The notes: a model not told the origin generated them from the letters alone. A stretch of DNA of 64,000 bases from Micromonospora rifamycinica (GCF_900090265.1 NZ_LT607752.1:2790001-2854000), one strand, 5' to 3'. Positions 1-10,035 are shown, counted from the stretch's first letter. Numbers and translations: made by a program.

Positions 1-34
1 CCGCGCCCCCGGCACCCGCCGCACGGCGGCGGCC

Positions 35-182
35 CCGGACGGATGCGGCACCGGACGGATGCGGCACCGGACGGATGCGGCACCGCACGGCGGCGGCACC
101 GGACGACGGTAGCCCCGGACGACGGTGGCCCCGGGCGGATGCGGCACCGCACGGCGGCGATCCCGGGCGGGATGCGGGACCA
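35..182. repeat. Short GC-rich direct repeats downstream of proS
   Basis: Three perfect tandem copies of a 16-mer (CCGGACGGATGCGGCA) lie at 35-50, 51-66 and 67-82. A 24-base unit beginning CGGATGCGGCACCGCACGG occurs at 72-95 and again at 136-159. The rest of 83-182 is built from related GACGGTGGCCCC-type units. The block lies just beyond the 3' end of proS. Short ORFs can be read through it but look like repeat-driven shadows. No function is visible. Confidence 0.7.
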
Positions 183-242
183 CGGGGCCGGGTCCGCGGA
201 GCCGACCCCGTGGTCCGCCGCAGGTGCCCGGGTGGGCGGGGC

Positions 243-1649
243 TCAGTAGGCGCGGGCCAGGATGGCGGTGAGGTCCGGCTCGTCCTCGTGGTCCGGGACG
301 GAGCCGTCGGCCCGCAGCAGGCAGCGGACGGTGACGCCCTGGCCGTTCGCCTCGGCCTCACCCGCGAGGCCGACGGCCGACCACGGCACCATCGCCCAGC
401 CGGTGGCCGCCGCCTCGATCGCCTCGGCGAGGGTGGACACCTCGACGGTGCGGGACCGCCGGTGGGCGAGCGCCTCGTCGTGCAGCGCCTGCTGGTCGGC
501 CTCCAGGGCCGCCAGGACAGCGCCGACCACGTCCGCGACCGGGGTGGGCGCCTTCGAGCCGTTCGTCCGCCGGACCACGACCGCGTTACCGGCGGCCAGG
601 TCGCGGGGGCCGACCTCGACGCGTACCGGATAGCCCCGCAGCTCGGCGTCGACGGCCCGGCGGCCGAACGCGGTGTCGACGCGGTCGTCGAGCGCTACCC
701 GGACCCCGGCGTCGCGCAGCGCGTCGCGCAGCTTGGCCGCCGCCTCGCCGACCCCCTCGCCGTCCTTGACGATCATGACGTACGCCTGCACCGGAGCCAG
801 CCGCGGCGGCACCCGCAGGCCGTTGTCGTCACCGTGCGCCATGATCAACCCGCCGAGCATCCGGGTCGAGGTACCCCAGGAGGTCGTCCAGGCGTGCTCC
901 CGGCCCCCCTCGGCCGAGGAGTAGCTGATGTCGAACGCCTTGGCGAAGTTCTGCCCCAGCTCGTGACTGGTGCCGAGCTGGAGCGCCTTGCCGTCGCCCA
1001 TCATGCCTTCGCAGGTGTAGGTGGCGGTCGCCCCGGCGAAGCGCTCCCGGGCGGTCTTCAGCCCGACCACCACCGGGATGCCCAGCACGTTGACCATCAG
1101 GTCCTCGTACGCCTCGTGCAGAATCCGGCGCGCGTAGGCGCGGGCGTCGGAACGCGTGGCGTGCGCGGTGTGCCCCTCCTGCCAGAGGAACTCGCTGGTG
1201 CGCAGGAAGACCCGGGGGCGCAGCTCCCAGCGGACCACGTTCGCCCACTGGTTGAGCAGCAGCGGCAGGTCCCGGTACGAGTCGATCCACTTGGCCATGA
1301 ACTCGCCGATCACCGTCTCGCTGGTGGGGCGCACCACCACCGGCTCGGCGAGCTGCTTGCCGCCACCGTGGGTGACCACCGCCAGCTCCGGCGAGAAGCC
1401 CTCGACGTGCTCGGCCTCGCGCTTGAGATAGCTCTCCGGGATGAACAGCGGGAAGTAGGCGTTCTCCGCGCCGGCCGCCTTGATCCGGGCGTCCATCTCG
1501 GCCTGCATCCGCTCCCAGATGGCGTAGCCGGCCGGGCGGATGACCATGGTCCCCCGGACCGGGCCGTTGTCGGCCAGCTTCGCCTTGGCGATCAGGTCCT
1601 GGTACCAGCGGGGAAAATCCTCCGCACGGGGAGTGAGCACGCGAGCCAT
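243..1649 (-). CDS. proS: Prolyl-tRNA synthetase, archaeal/eukaryote-like type
   Basis: This cytoplasmic class II aminoacyl-tRNA synthetase charges tRNA-Pro with proline. The 468-residue product is the short type lacking the YbaK-like editing insertion of the E. coli enzyme. The motif 2 region FLRTSEFLWQEGHTAHAT and the motif 3 region around GGLIMAHGDDNGLR are clear. An anticodon-binding domain follows at about residues 285-385 (APVQAYVMIV to VGPRDLAAGN). The chain ends in Ala-Tyr, in keeping with the C-terminal tyrosine usual in this type. The start MARVLTPRAEDFP matches the family. The gene is the last on the minus strand here. Upstream lie a heptamer repeat and a long hairpin, so it probably has its own promoter. 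Identity is secure. Confidence 0.96.
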   Translation of the reverse strand: MARVLTPRAEDFPRWYQDLIAKAKLADNGPVRGTMVIRPAGYAIWERMQAEMDARIKAAGAENAYFPLFIPESYLKREAEHVEGFSPELAVVTHGGGKQLAEPVVVRPTSETVIGEFMAKWIDSYRDLPLLLNQWANVVRWELRPRVFLRTSEFLWQEGHTAHATRSDARAYARRILHEAYEDLMVNVLGIPVVVGLKTARERFAGATATYTCEGMMGDGKALQLGTSHELGQNFAKAFDISYSSAEGGREHAWTTSWGTSTRMLGGLIMAHGDDNGLRVPPRLAPVQAYVMIVKDGEGVGEAAAKLRDALRDAGVRVALDDRVDTAFGRRAVDAELRGYPVRVEVGPRDLAAGNAVVVRRTNGSKAPTPVADVVGAVLAALEADQQALHDEALAHRRSRTVEVSTLAEAIEAAATGWAMVPWSAVGLAGEAEANGQGVTVRCLLRADGSVPDHEDEPDLTAILARAY

Positions 1650-1722
1650 GACCGCACATCCTATGCGCCCGTCTCCGGGCCGGCGCGATCGGGCGCGGCA
1701 TCACCCAGATCCCACCACCAAA

Positions 1723-1770
1723 CACGCCCCACGCCCCACGCCCCACGCCCCACGCCCCACGCCCCACGCC
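1723..1770. repeat. Heptanucleotide tandem array (CACGCCC)n
   Basis: Almost seven head-to-tail copies of CACGCCC run from 1723 to 1770, between the proS start and the long hairpin at 1771-1846. Such perfect short tandem arrays are prone to slippage, so copy number may vary between strains. It lies in the presumed upstream region of proS. Confidence 0.85.
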
Positions 1771-1846
1771 AAGATCGTGCTACTTCCGGGATGTAGTGGC
1801 ATCCCCGTGCCGCGAGGCCACTACATCCCGGATCGAGCACGATCTT
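1771..1846. repeat. 76-bp interrupted palindrome between the amidohydrolase gene and proS
   Basis: The outer arms AAGATCGTGCT (1771-1781) and AGCACGATCTT (1836-1846) are perfect complements. The inner arms TCCGGGATGTAGTGGC (1785-1800) and GCCACTACATCCCGGA (1817-1832) are also perfect, leaving a 16-base loop. It lies 60 bases past the amidohydrolase stop on the same strand and could act as a terminator, although no T-tract follows. A REP- or MITE-like dispersed palindrome is the alternative. Confidence 0.8.
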
Positions 1847-1905
1847 GCCAGCGGACGGCACGGGGAGGGGGGCCGGGGAGGCGGGGAGGCGGGGACCGGG
1901 GAGGG

Positions 1906-2985
1906 TCAGCGGACCAGCCGGCCGCGCAGGACGATCCGGGAGGGGGTGCGTACCACGGTCAGGTCGCGGCGCGGATCCTCGGGGTAGACGACCAGGTCGG
2001 CCAGACCACCCTCGACGAGACCGGGGAAGCCGAGCCACTCCCGGGACCGCCAGGAGGCGGCGGCGAGCACGTCCACCGCCGACATGCCGGCCTGCTCGTG
2101 CAGCAGCAGCATCTCCTCGGCGGCCAGTCCGTGGTCGATACCGCCACCCGCGTCGGTGCCCACGTAGATCGGCACTCCCGCCTCGTACGCCGCGCGCACC
2201 ACCTCGGGGAACCGGTCGCGCAGCGCGAGCATGTGATCGGCGTACCCGGGGAACTTGGCCCGGGCCGCGTCGGCGATGCCGCCGAAGGTCCGAATGTTGA
2301 TCATCGTGGGGACCAGCGCGGTGCCCTGTCGGGCCATCAGGTCGATCAGGTCGAGGCTCAGTCCGGTGCCGTGCTCCACCGAGTCCACCCCGGCCCGCAC
2401 CATGATCTCCACGGCCGACTCGCTGAAGGTGTGCACCGCGGCGCGGACCCCGGCGGCGTGCGCGGCGGCCACCGCGGCGGTCATCGTGTCGGCGTCCCAG
2501 GCCGGCGCGAGGTCGCCGATCCCCCGGTCGATCCAGTCGCCGACCAGCTTGACCCAGCCGTTGCCGGCGGCGGCCTGCGCCGCCACGGCCGCGGTCACCC
2601 CGGCCGCGTCGACCTCCAGGCCGATGTCGCGCAGGTAGCGCTTCGGCGGAGCGACGTGCCGGCCCGCGCGGGCCAGCCGGGGCAGCTCCGGCTCGTCGTC
2701 GAGTTCGGGGTACGGGAACGGCGAGCCGGCGTCGCGCAGCGCGAGCACCCCGGCGTCCCGGTCGGTACGGGCCAGCGCACGGGCCTGGTTGAGGGAGGTG
2801 ACCGGCGTACCGCCCCGGGCGATGCCGAGGTGACAGTGGGCGTCGACCAGGCCGGGCAGCACGAATCCCCCGTCGGCGACGGTCTGCGCACCGGGCACCG
2901 GGTCGAAGGTGACCCGGTCGCCGTCGAGCCAGAGATCCCGTACCTCGTCGTCGGGCAGGAGTACACCGCGCACATGCAGAGCCAT
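1906..2985 (-). CDS. Amidohydrolase family protein (imidazolonepropionase/prolidase-like)
   Basis: This is a cytoplasmic metal-dependent hydrolase of the amidohydrolase superfamily; the substrate is unknown. Visible features are the small N-terminal beta domain (MALHVRGVLLPDDEVRDLWL), the HxH metal motif in LVDAHCHLG, a K in WVKLVGDW as candidate bridging lysine, H in AAVHTFSES, H in SVEHGTG and the final catalytic D in YVGTDAGGG. The start at 2985 (MALHVRG) is preferred over a GTG six bases upstream because an AGGA lies eight bases before it. The product has 359 residues. From memory, M. tuberculosis has an amidohydrolase (Rv2915c) at the same place next to ffh, so this is a conserved core neighbour. 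The family call is firm and the specificity is not. Confidence 0.85.
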   Translation of the reverse strand: MALHVRGVLLPDDEVRDLWLDGDRVTFDPVPGAQTVADGGFVLPGLVDAHCHLGIARGGTPVTSLNQARALARTDRDAGVLALRDAGSPFPYPELDDEPELPRLARAGRHVAPPKRYLRDIGLEVDAAGVTAAVAAQAAAGNGWVKLVGDWIDRGIGDLAPAWDADTMTAAVAAAHAAGVRAAVHTFSESAVEIMVRAGVDSVEHGTGLSLDLIDLMARQGTALVPTMINIRTFGGIADAARAKFPGYADHMLALRDRFPEVVRAAYEAGVPIYVGTDAGGGIDHGLAAEEMLLLHEQAGMSAVDVLAAASWRSREWLGFPGLVEGGLADLVVYPEDPRRDLTVVRTPSRIVLRGRLVR

Positions 2986-3003
2986 GTGCACAGTCCTACC
3001 CGA

Positions 3004-3585
3004 TCACTGCCCGTCGGGGGCGACCAGGTCGTTCCTCCGGGCGGTCAGTGCCGGCAGGTCGACCGAGACCTTCCACGGCGACTCGGTGACGAACAGGTCC
3101 TCGGTGTGGGTGATCTGCTCGTAGTCGCGGCCACCGGGGCCGAGCGCGTACTCGGTCAGCGTGATCCGCTCCTGGAGCGGGTCGACCACCCAGTACGAGC
3201 GGACTCCGGCGTGCGCGTAGACCTTCGCCTTGTCGTACATGTCGCGGAAGGTGGAGGTCGGTGACACCACCTCCACGGCGAGCAGGGCGTCCTCGACGGG
3301 GACGGGCGACCGGCCGGCGTGCCGGCGGTGGATCGCCACCACGTCGGGCCGTGGCTCGTTGCGGCGGTCGACCCGCATCGACAGGTCGAAGCTCACCAGG
3401 TGATCCGACGGGCAGTTGACGCGGAGCGTGAGCAGTAGCTCGACGCACAGCTCTTGATGCAGGGCAGTGGGGGACGGCACGATCAACCTTCCGTTGATCA
3501 GTTCGTACGGAAGGTCCTTCGGCAGGTCGCCGAGGTCGTCGACCGTCCACTCGTGCCGTTCGGGCAGGATCGGGGCCGCGGTCAT
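3004..3585 (-). CDS. Uma2 (DUF820) family putative endonuclease
   Basis: This 193-residue protein belongs to the Uma2 group of PD-(D/E)XK-fold proteins, abundant in cyanobacteria and actinobacteria and mostly without a proven role. Family marks are YELINGRLIV (residues ~27-36), the acidic PDVV in EPRPDVVAIHRR, LLAVEVVSPTST with the catalytic-type E, and DKAKVYAHAGVRSYWVVDP. The ATG at 3585 has a good AAGGAGAT ribosome site. It lies between ffh and the amidohydrolase gene on the same strand and separates two genes that are usually close. Nothing nearby identifies it as mobile-element cargo. The nuclease role is inferred from the fold only. Confidence 0.85.
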   Translation of the reverse strand: MTAAPILPERHEWTVDDLGDLPKDLPYELINGRLIVPSPTALHQELCVELLLTLRVNCPSDHLVSFDLSMRVDRRNEPRPDVVAIHRRHAGRSPVPVEDALLAVEVVSPTSTFRDMYDKAKVYAHAGVRSYWVVDPLQERITLTEYALGPGGRDYEQITHTEDLFVTESPWKVSVDLPALTARRNDLVAPDGQ

Positions 3586-3653
3586 GACATCTCCTTCCAG
3601 GGGGTGGAACCACCCTAAGCGCCCACCTCGTCGCCCACCGTAACCGACACGCG

Positions 3654-5204
3654 TCAGCGCGGGCGGTTGTCGCCCTTGCCGAGCTTGTTGAAGTCGATCT
3701 TCGGCAGCTTGAAGCCCGGCGGCAGGCCCTGACCACCGGCCAGGTCGCCGGGGTCCATCCCCGGCGGGAGCTGCGGCATGCCGCCCGGGAAGCCGCCCGG
3801 CAGCCCGGCGCCGCTACGCGGCCGGTTGCCGCCCTTGGTGCCCTTGCGCTTGTTCTTCGGCGACTTGGTGGCCTTGCGCCGCCCACCGCCGGGCAGGCCC
3901 ATCATGCCGCCCATCTGCTTCATCATCTTCTGCGCGTCGGCGAAGCGGTTGAGCAGCTGGTTGACGTCCATCACGGTGACCCCGGAGCCACCGGCGATGC
4001 GGGCCCGCCGGGAGCCGTTGATGATCTTCGGGTTGGTCCGCTCGGCCGGGGTCATCGACCGGATGATCGCGGTGACCCGGTCGAAGTGCTTGTCGTCCAG
4101 CTCGGCGAGCTGGTCCTTCATCTGCCCCATGCCGGGCATCATGGCCAGCACGTTGGCGATCGGACCCATCCGCCGCACCGCGATGAGCTGGTCGAGGAAG
4201 TCCTCCAGGGTGAACTGCTCACCGCCCATCAGCTTGGCGGTCATCTTCTCCTTCTGATCGGTGTCGAAGGCCTGCTCGGCCTGCTCGATCAGAGTGAGGA
4301 CGTCGCCCATGCCGAGGATCCGGCTGGCCATCCGGTCGGGGTGGAAGACGTCGAAGTCCTCCAGCTTCTCGCCGGTCGAGGCGAACAGGATCGGCTGGCC
4401 GGTGACCTGCCGGACCGACAGCGCGGCACCACCCCGGGCGTCGCCGTCCAGCTTGGACAGCACCACGCCGGTGATGCCGACGCCGTCGCGGAACGCCTCG
4501 GCGGTGCGGACCGCGTCCTGGCCCACCATCGCGTCGATGACGAAGATGACCTCGTCCGGGTCGACCGCGTCACGGATGTCGGCGGCCTGCCGCATCATGT
4601 CGGCGTCGATGCCGAGCCGGCCGGCGGTGTCGACGATGACGATGTCCCGGGCGGCCCGCTTCGCGTGCTCGATCGAGGCGCGGGCGACCTGCACCGGATC
4701 GCCGGTGCCGTTGCCGGGCTCCGGGGCGTACACCTCGACGCCGGCGCGGCCACCGAGCACCTGGAGCTGCCCGACGGCGTTGGGACGCTGGAGGTCTGCG
4801 GCGACCAGCAGCGGCTGGTGCCCCTGGGCCTTGAGCCAGCGGGCCAGCTTGCCGGCGAGGGTGGTCTTGCCGGAGCCCTGGAGACCGGCCAGCATGATCA
4901 CCGTGGGCGGCTGCTTGGCGAACTGGAGCCGTCGCCCCTCGCCGCCGAGCACGTTGACCAGCTCTTCGTTGACGATCTTGACGATCTGCTGGGCCGGGTT
5001 GAGCGCCTGGGAGACCTCCGCGCCGCGGGCCCGCTCCTTGACGTTCGCGATGAAGCCCTTGACCACCGGCAGCGCGACGTCCGCCTCCAGCAGCGCCAGA
5101 CGGATCTCGCGCGCGGTGGCGTCGATGTCGGCGTCGGTGAGCCGACCCTTGCCACGGAGCTTGGTGAAGATTCCGGACAGGCGGTCACTCAAGGTGTCAA
5201 ACAC
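3654..5204 (-). CDS. ffh: Signal recognition particle protein Ffh (SRP54)
   Basis: Ffh is the GTPase of the signal recognition particle. With 4.5S RNA it binds signal sequences and hands ribosomes to FtsY at the membrane. The 516-residue chain has the N domain (FDTLSDRLSGIFTKLRG onward), the G domain with P-loop GLQGSGKT at about 107-114 and DTAGR, and a methionine-rich M domain. The M domain ends in a Gly/Pro/Met tail (QMGGMMGLPGGG and beyond), typical of actinobacteria. The GTG at 5204 giving VFDTLSD is chosen because the family starts there; an ATG 12 codons upstream (5240) adds unrelated residues. ftsY is 6 kb upstream on the same strand. The 4.5S RNA gene was not found in the window. Confidence 0.97.
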   Translation of the reverse strand: MFDTLSDRLSGIFTKLRGKGRLTDADIDATAREIRLALLEADVALPVVKGFIANVKERARGAEVSQALNPAQQIVKIVNEELVNVLGGEGRRLQFAKQPPTVIMLAGLQGSGKTTLAGKLARWLKAQGHQPLLVAADLQRPNAVGQLQVLGGRAGVEVYAPEPGNGTGDPVQVARASIEHAKRAARDIVIVDTAGRLGIDADMMRQAADIRDAVDPDEVIFVIDAMVGQDAVRTAEAFRDGVGITGVVLSKLDGDARGGAALSVRQVTGQPILFASTGEKLEDFDVFHPDRMASRILGMGDVLTLIEQAEQAFDTDQKEKMTAKLMGGEQFTLEDFLDQLIAVRRMGPIANVLAMMPGMGQMKDQLAELDDKHFDRVTAIIRSMTPAERTNPKIINGSRRARIAGGSGVTVMDVNQLLNRFADAQKMMKQMGGMMGLPGGGRRKATKSPKNKRKGTKGGNRPRSGAGLPGGFPGGMPQLPPGMDPGDLAGGQGLPPGFKLPKIDFNKLGKGDNRPR

Positions 5205-5422
5205 GCGAACATCCCGTTTGTCGTTTTCCGGCGGGCACAACGCGGCCGGGCAGGAGTCCAGCCACCGTTAGGGTAGCCCGCCGGCCGTGCTCCCGCTCCG
5301 GCCCCACTCGCCCCGTCCCGTCCCGCGCCGAAGACGACGGACGCGCCCCGGTCACCCCACCAACACCACCCGGGCCAACCGCCGACCCAACCAGCCACCC
5401 CCCACCCAGCGAACCGGGGCTC

Positions 5423-5482
5423 GGTGATCAAGAGGTTCAGGCGACCAACCGGCGCAAAGCTGACGCAAACCTCTTGATCACC
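5423..5482. repeat. 60-bp inverted-repeat element, copy 1
   Basis: Perfect 15-bp arms GGTGATCAAGAGGTT (5423-5437) and AACCTCTTGATCACC (5468-5482) flank a 30-base centre. Copy 2 lies at 5526-5585 with the same arms and only four substitutions, all in the centre. Equal length and high identity indicate a dispersed palindromic repeat, not two independent terminators, although the RNA would still fold as a hairpin downstream of glnD. Confidence 0.85.
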
Positions 5483-5525
5483 AGCGTCCGACACACCACC
5501 TCACCCCACCCAGGCACGCCAGGTC

Positions 5526-5585
5526 GGTGATCAAGAGGTTCAGGTCACCAACCGGCGCGAAGCTGACCCAAACCTCTTGATCACC
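5526..5585. repeat. 60-bp inverted-repeat element, copy 2
   Basis: This is the second copy of the element at 5423-5482, in the same orientation. The arms GGTGATCAAGAGGTT and AACCTCTTGATCACC are identical; the 30-base centre differs at four positions. The copies are separated by 43 bp of unrelated sequence. A structure of the same size with related arms (CCAAGAGG/CCTCTTGG) overlaps the 5' end of glnD at 7962-8022. Confidence 0.85.
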
Positions 5586-5705
5586 GGGGGATGCGGTGAA
5601 TCTCGGCCCGGCGGCGGATGACCCGGCGTACGTCGACGGGCGTCGCCCGCGACCCGGAGGCCGCCCGGGAAGTGTCGGCGCGGTTGGGGAGAGGGCGGCG
5701 CGGTC

Positions 5706-8030
5706 CTACACGGCGGCGAGGACGGCCGCCTCGATGTGTGCCCGCTGCTCGTCCGACGGCCAGCCACCGACCAGGTAGAACGCGTCAACCACGTCACCGC
5801 CGAGGGTGGAGATGCGGGCGGCGCGCACCTGCGCCCCGGCCTCGTCCAACGCGCAGGTGACCCGGTAGAGCAGACCCGCCGCGTCGGCGGCGCGCAGCTC
5901 CAGCAGGACCGCGTCGGTGGCCGCCTCCCGGTGCCAGACCACCCTCGGCGCGGCACCCTGGCTGCGCGCGGCGAGCGCCCGGCCACGCAGCCGCTGGGTG
6001 ACCGAGACGTCGCCGGTGACCGCGCGACGCAGGTCGGCGCTGAGCGCGATCGGGTCCGGGGCCAGCCCGTAGCGCGGCTGCACCCGGCACTCGACCAGTG
6101 CCCGGTCGTCGACAGTGGCGGCGTCCGCCGAGATCACGTCCAACCGGTGCAGGGCCAGGCAGCCGGCCACCGTGGCGAGCAGTCCCCGCCGGTCGGCCGC
6201 GGCCACCGACACCCGGTCGTCGGTCAGGTGGACCACCGGCAGCGGCCCGGCGACCAGTGCCGGGTCGGGGTCCGGTGGGGCTGGTACCACGCCGGTGTCC
6301 AGGGTGGTCCGCACCCGGGCGACCAGCTCGGCGATCAGCCGACCCTTCCAGCCGGACCAGGCGGCCGGGCCGGTGGCGGCCGCGTCCGCCAGCACCAGGG
6401 CGTGCAGCAGCTCCAGGGTGGTGGTGTCGCCGACCCGCTCGGCCACCCCGGCGACCGTCTTGGGGTCGGACAGGTCACGGCGGGTGGCCACGTCGGGTAG
6501 GAGCAGGTGCAGCCGGACCAGCGTGCCGATCAGCGCCGCCTCCTCGACGGGCAGGCCGATCCGGGTGGCCACCGCCTCGGCCAGTGGCGCGCCGACGGTC
6601 GAGTGGTCGCCGTCCAGCCCCTTGCCGATGTCGTGCAGGAACGCACCGATCAGCAGCAGGTCCGGGCGTTCGACGTCGCGGGTGTGCCGGCTCGCCTCGT
6701 ACGCGGCCTGCACGAGGTGGCGGTCGAGGGTGAACCGGTGCACCGGGTTGTGCTGGGGCAGGCTGCGCAGCCGGGTCCACTCGGGCAGCCAGCCGTCGAC
6801 CAGGCCGTACCGGTCGCAGGTCTCCCAGGCGGGCACCAGACCGGGACCGGCCCCCAGCAGGGTGACGAACGCGGACCGGGCGGCCGGCGGCCAGGGCGCG
6901 GGCAGCGGCGGGCAGTACGCGGCCAGCCACTCGCAGGTGGCGCGGGCGATCGGCAGCCGGGTGGTGGCCGCCGCGGCGGCGATCCGCAACGACAGGCTCG
7001 GGTCGGGGCGGGCACCGATGGCGGTCCGGGCGAGCACCAGCTCCCCGTCGTGCTCGACCACGTCCCGGGCCACCGGGCGGCGCAGCGGCCGGCCGTCGGC
7101 GCCCCGGCGGCGGCCGGAGCGGAGCCGGTCGGCGGCCCGCCAGGCGTCGTCGAGGGCGTGGCTGACGGTGCGCGCGTCGCCGGCCACCCGGCGCAGCAGG
7201 GCGTCACCGTCGCCGGCCTCCGCCCGCGCCCCGGTCTCGGTGGCCTCGGCCACCGACTGGCGCAGGCCGAGCAGCGCGGCCACCCCGGCGCGTTCCTGGG
7301 CGACCAGCCGGTCGACCCGGCGGCCCACCTGTTGGTGCAGGGCGTCGCGGGTGTCCAGCAGCCGCAGGTGGGCGGCGCGGACGGCGGGGCGCAGCGCGTC
7401 GGTGATCCCGGCGGTGGCGATGGCCCGCAGGATGCCCACGTCCCGCAGCCCGCCGGCGGCCTCCTTGAGGTCGCCTTCGAGCAGGAAGGCCAGCTCGCCG
7501 TGGGTGCGCCAGCGCACCTCGGTGATCTCCCGCAGGGCGGGTAGCTGACGGACGGCGGTCCGCCGCCAGTGGTCGGTGGCGGTGCGGGTGAGGGTGTCGG
7601 CGAGGGCCCGGTCACCGGCGACGAAGCGGGCGTCGAGCAGGGCGAGGGCGACCTTGACGTCGTCCTGGGCCACCGACAGCGCCTCGGCGAGGGTACGCAC
7701 GGAGTGGTCGAGCCGGACCCCGGCGTCCCAGATCGGGTACCACAGCGAAGCGGCCAGCTCGTCCACCCCGGCCACCCCGGCGTGCAGCAGCACCAGGTCG
7801 AGGTCGCCGCACGGGGAGCACTGCCGACGGCCGAGTCCACCGACGGCGACCAGGGCGATGCCCTCCCGCTCCGGCAGCAACCCGCGCAGCCACGCGTCGA
7901 AGGCCCCGGCCCGTCGCACCCGGGCCGGATCCCCGATCCCGCCGGGAATCCGGACGACCCCGTCGACCAAGAGGTTTCCGTCTCCGTCGCCGGTGTCGCC
8001 CGACGCATTCCTCTTGGTCGACGAGGTCAT
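5706..8030 (-). CDS. glnD: GlnD, PII nucleotidyltransferase/deadenylylating enzyme
   Basis: GlnD modifies and demodifies the PII protein according to nitrogen status. In studied actinobacteria (Streptomyces, Corynebacterium) the modification is adenylylation of Tyr51, so this is probably a PII adenylyltransferase. The 774 residues comprise an N-terminal nucleotidyltransferase domain with VGGLGRRQCSPCGDLDLVLL (GG motif and DxD), a central helical region with DLKEAAGGLRD, an HD domain with FLHDIGKGLDGDHS, and two C-terminal ACT domains (around VSVAAADRRGLLATVAG and LLELRAADAAGLLYRVT). It follows glnB by 14 bp as the third gene of the amtB-glnB-glnD operon. The first codons contain a palindrome (7962-8022), so the true start could be slightly downstream. 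Confidence 0.95.
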   Translation of the reverse strand: MTSSTKRNASGDTGDGDGNLLVDGVVRIPGGIGDPARVRRAGAFDAWLRGLLPEREGIALVAVGGLGRRQCSPCGDLDLVLLHAGVAGVDELAASLWYPIWDAGVRLDHSVRTLAEALSVAQDDVKVALALLDARFVAGDRALADTLTRTATDHWRRTAVRQLPALREITEVRWRTHGELAFLLEGDLKEAAGGLRDVGILRAIATAGITDALRPAVRAAHLRLLDTRDALHQQVGRRVDRLVAQERAGVAALLGLRQSVAEATETGARAEAGDGDALLRRVAGDARTVSHALDDAWRAADRLRSGRRRGADGRPLRRPVARDVVEHDGELVLARTAIGARPDPSLSLRIAAAAATTRLPIARATCEWLAAYCPPLPAPWPPAARSAFVTLLGAGPGLVPAWETCDRYGLVDGWLPEWTRLRSLPQHNPVHRFTLDRHLVQAAYEASRHTRDVERPDLLLIGAFLHDIGKGLDGDHSTVGAPLAEAVATRIGLPVEEAALIGTLVRLHLLLPDVATRRDLSDPKTVAGVAERVGDTTTLELLHALVLADAAATGPAAWSGWKGRLIAELVARVRTTLDTGVVPAPPDPDPALVAGPLPVVHLTDDRVSVAAADRRGLLATVAGCLALHRLDVISADAATVDDRALVECRVQPRYGLAPDPIALSADLRRAVTGDVSVTQRLRGRALAARSQGAAPRVVWHREAATDAVLLELRAADAAGLLYRVTCALDEAGAQVRAARISTLGGDVVDAFYLVGGWPSDEQRAHIEAAVLAAV
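7962..8022. repeat. Inverted repeat overlapping the 5' end of glnD
   Basis: The arms GTCGACCAAGAGG (7962-7974) and CCTCTTGGTCGAC (8010-8022) are perfect complements spanning 61 bp. Size and arm core (CCAAGAGG) resemble the two 60-bp elements downstream of glnD. It covers roughly codons 3-23 of the annotated glnD reading frame, ahead of the conserved domain. It may be a domesticated repeat inserted into the gene or an RNA hairpin affecting glnD translation. Confidence 0.7.
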
Positions 8031-8044
8031 CTGGTGTGGTCCTC

Positions 8045-9821
<1,777 letters not shown>

Positions 9822-9911
9822 GCTGGCCTCCTAAAGGTGAAGTTCCCTCCTTCGCGGCTTCCGGGGCAGCGTCGCCCGTACGCCGGTTGCGCGGAAGCTT
9901 GGTCGGCCGCT

Positions 9912-9949
9912 GTTTCCGGACCGACACCCCTCGATTTCCGACACGTGAC
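9912..9949 (-). promoter_or_regulatory. GlnR box upstream of amtB
   Basis: Read on the minus strand, the site is GTCAC-n6-GAAAT-n6-GTGTC-n6-GAAAC with exact six-base spacings. This fits the actinobacterial GlnR consensus (gTnAc-n6-GaAAc, repeated). It lies 91-128 bp upstream of the amtB start, within the range of known GlnR targets. It predicts activation of amtB-glnB-glnD under nitrogen limitation. Confidence 0.8.
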
Positions 9950-9998
9950 GGGTTGTTTCCGGCGTGTGAAGAAGCGCGATCATGAAATTCGGGAAACG

Positions 9999-10035
9999 AA
10001 AGAGTGGCCGTTCCGGTGACGAACGGCCACTCTTT
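9999..10035. terminator. Intrinsic terminator after the APH-family gene
   Basis: A perfect 15-bp stem (AAAGAGTGGCCGTTC at 9999-10013, GAACGGCCACTCTTT at 10021-10035) encloses a 7-base loop. T-rich bases end either arm, so it can work on both strands. It lies 70 bp beyond the APH-family gene on the minus strand and insulates the amtB promoter from readthrough. Confidence 0.85.

Larger units (their letters stand above)
5205..5705. other. Long intergenic region between glnD and ffh
   Basis: This 500-bp gap between two co-directional minus-strand genes has no convincing coding sequence. It contains two near-identical 60-bp inverted repeats, annotated separately. The short ORFs here read through repeats and lack ribosome sites. 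It should hold the 3' end of the glnD transcript and the ffh promoter, but no clear -35/-10 pair could be chosen. Confidence 0.6.

Noticed and set aside
75..1796. 573-codon plus-strand open frame over proS
   Set aside because: It is the antisense shadow of a certain gene (proS) in very GC-rich DNA; its product is Arg/Gly/Pro-rich without family features. The same applies to other long antisense frames over ffh, smc, recG and thiL.
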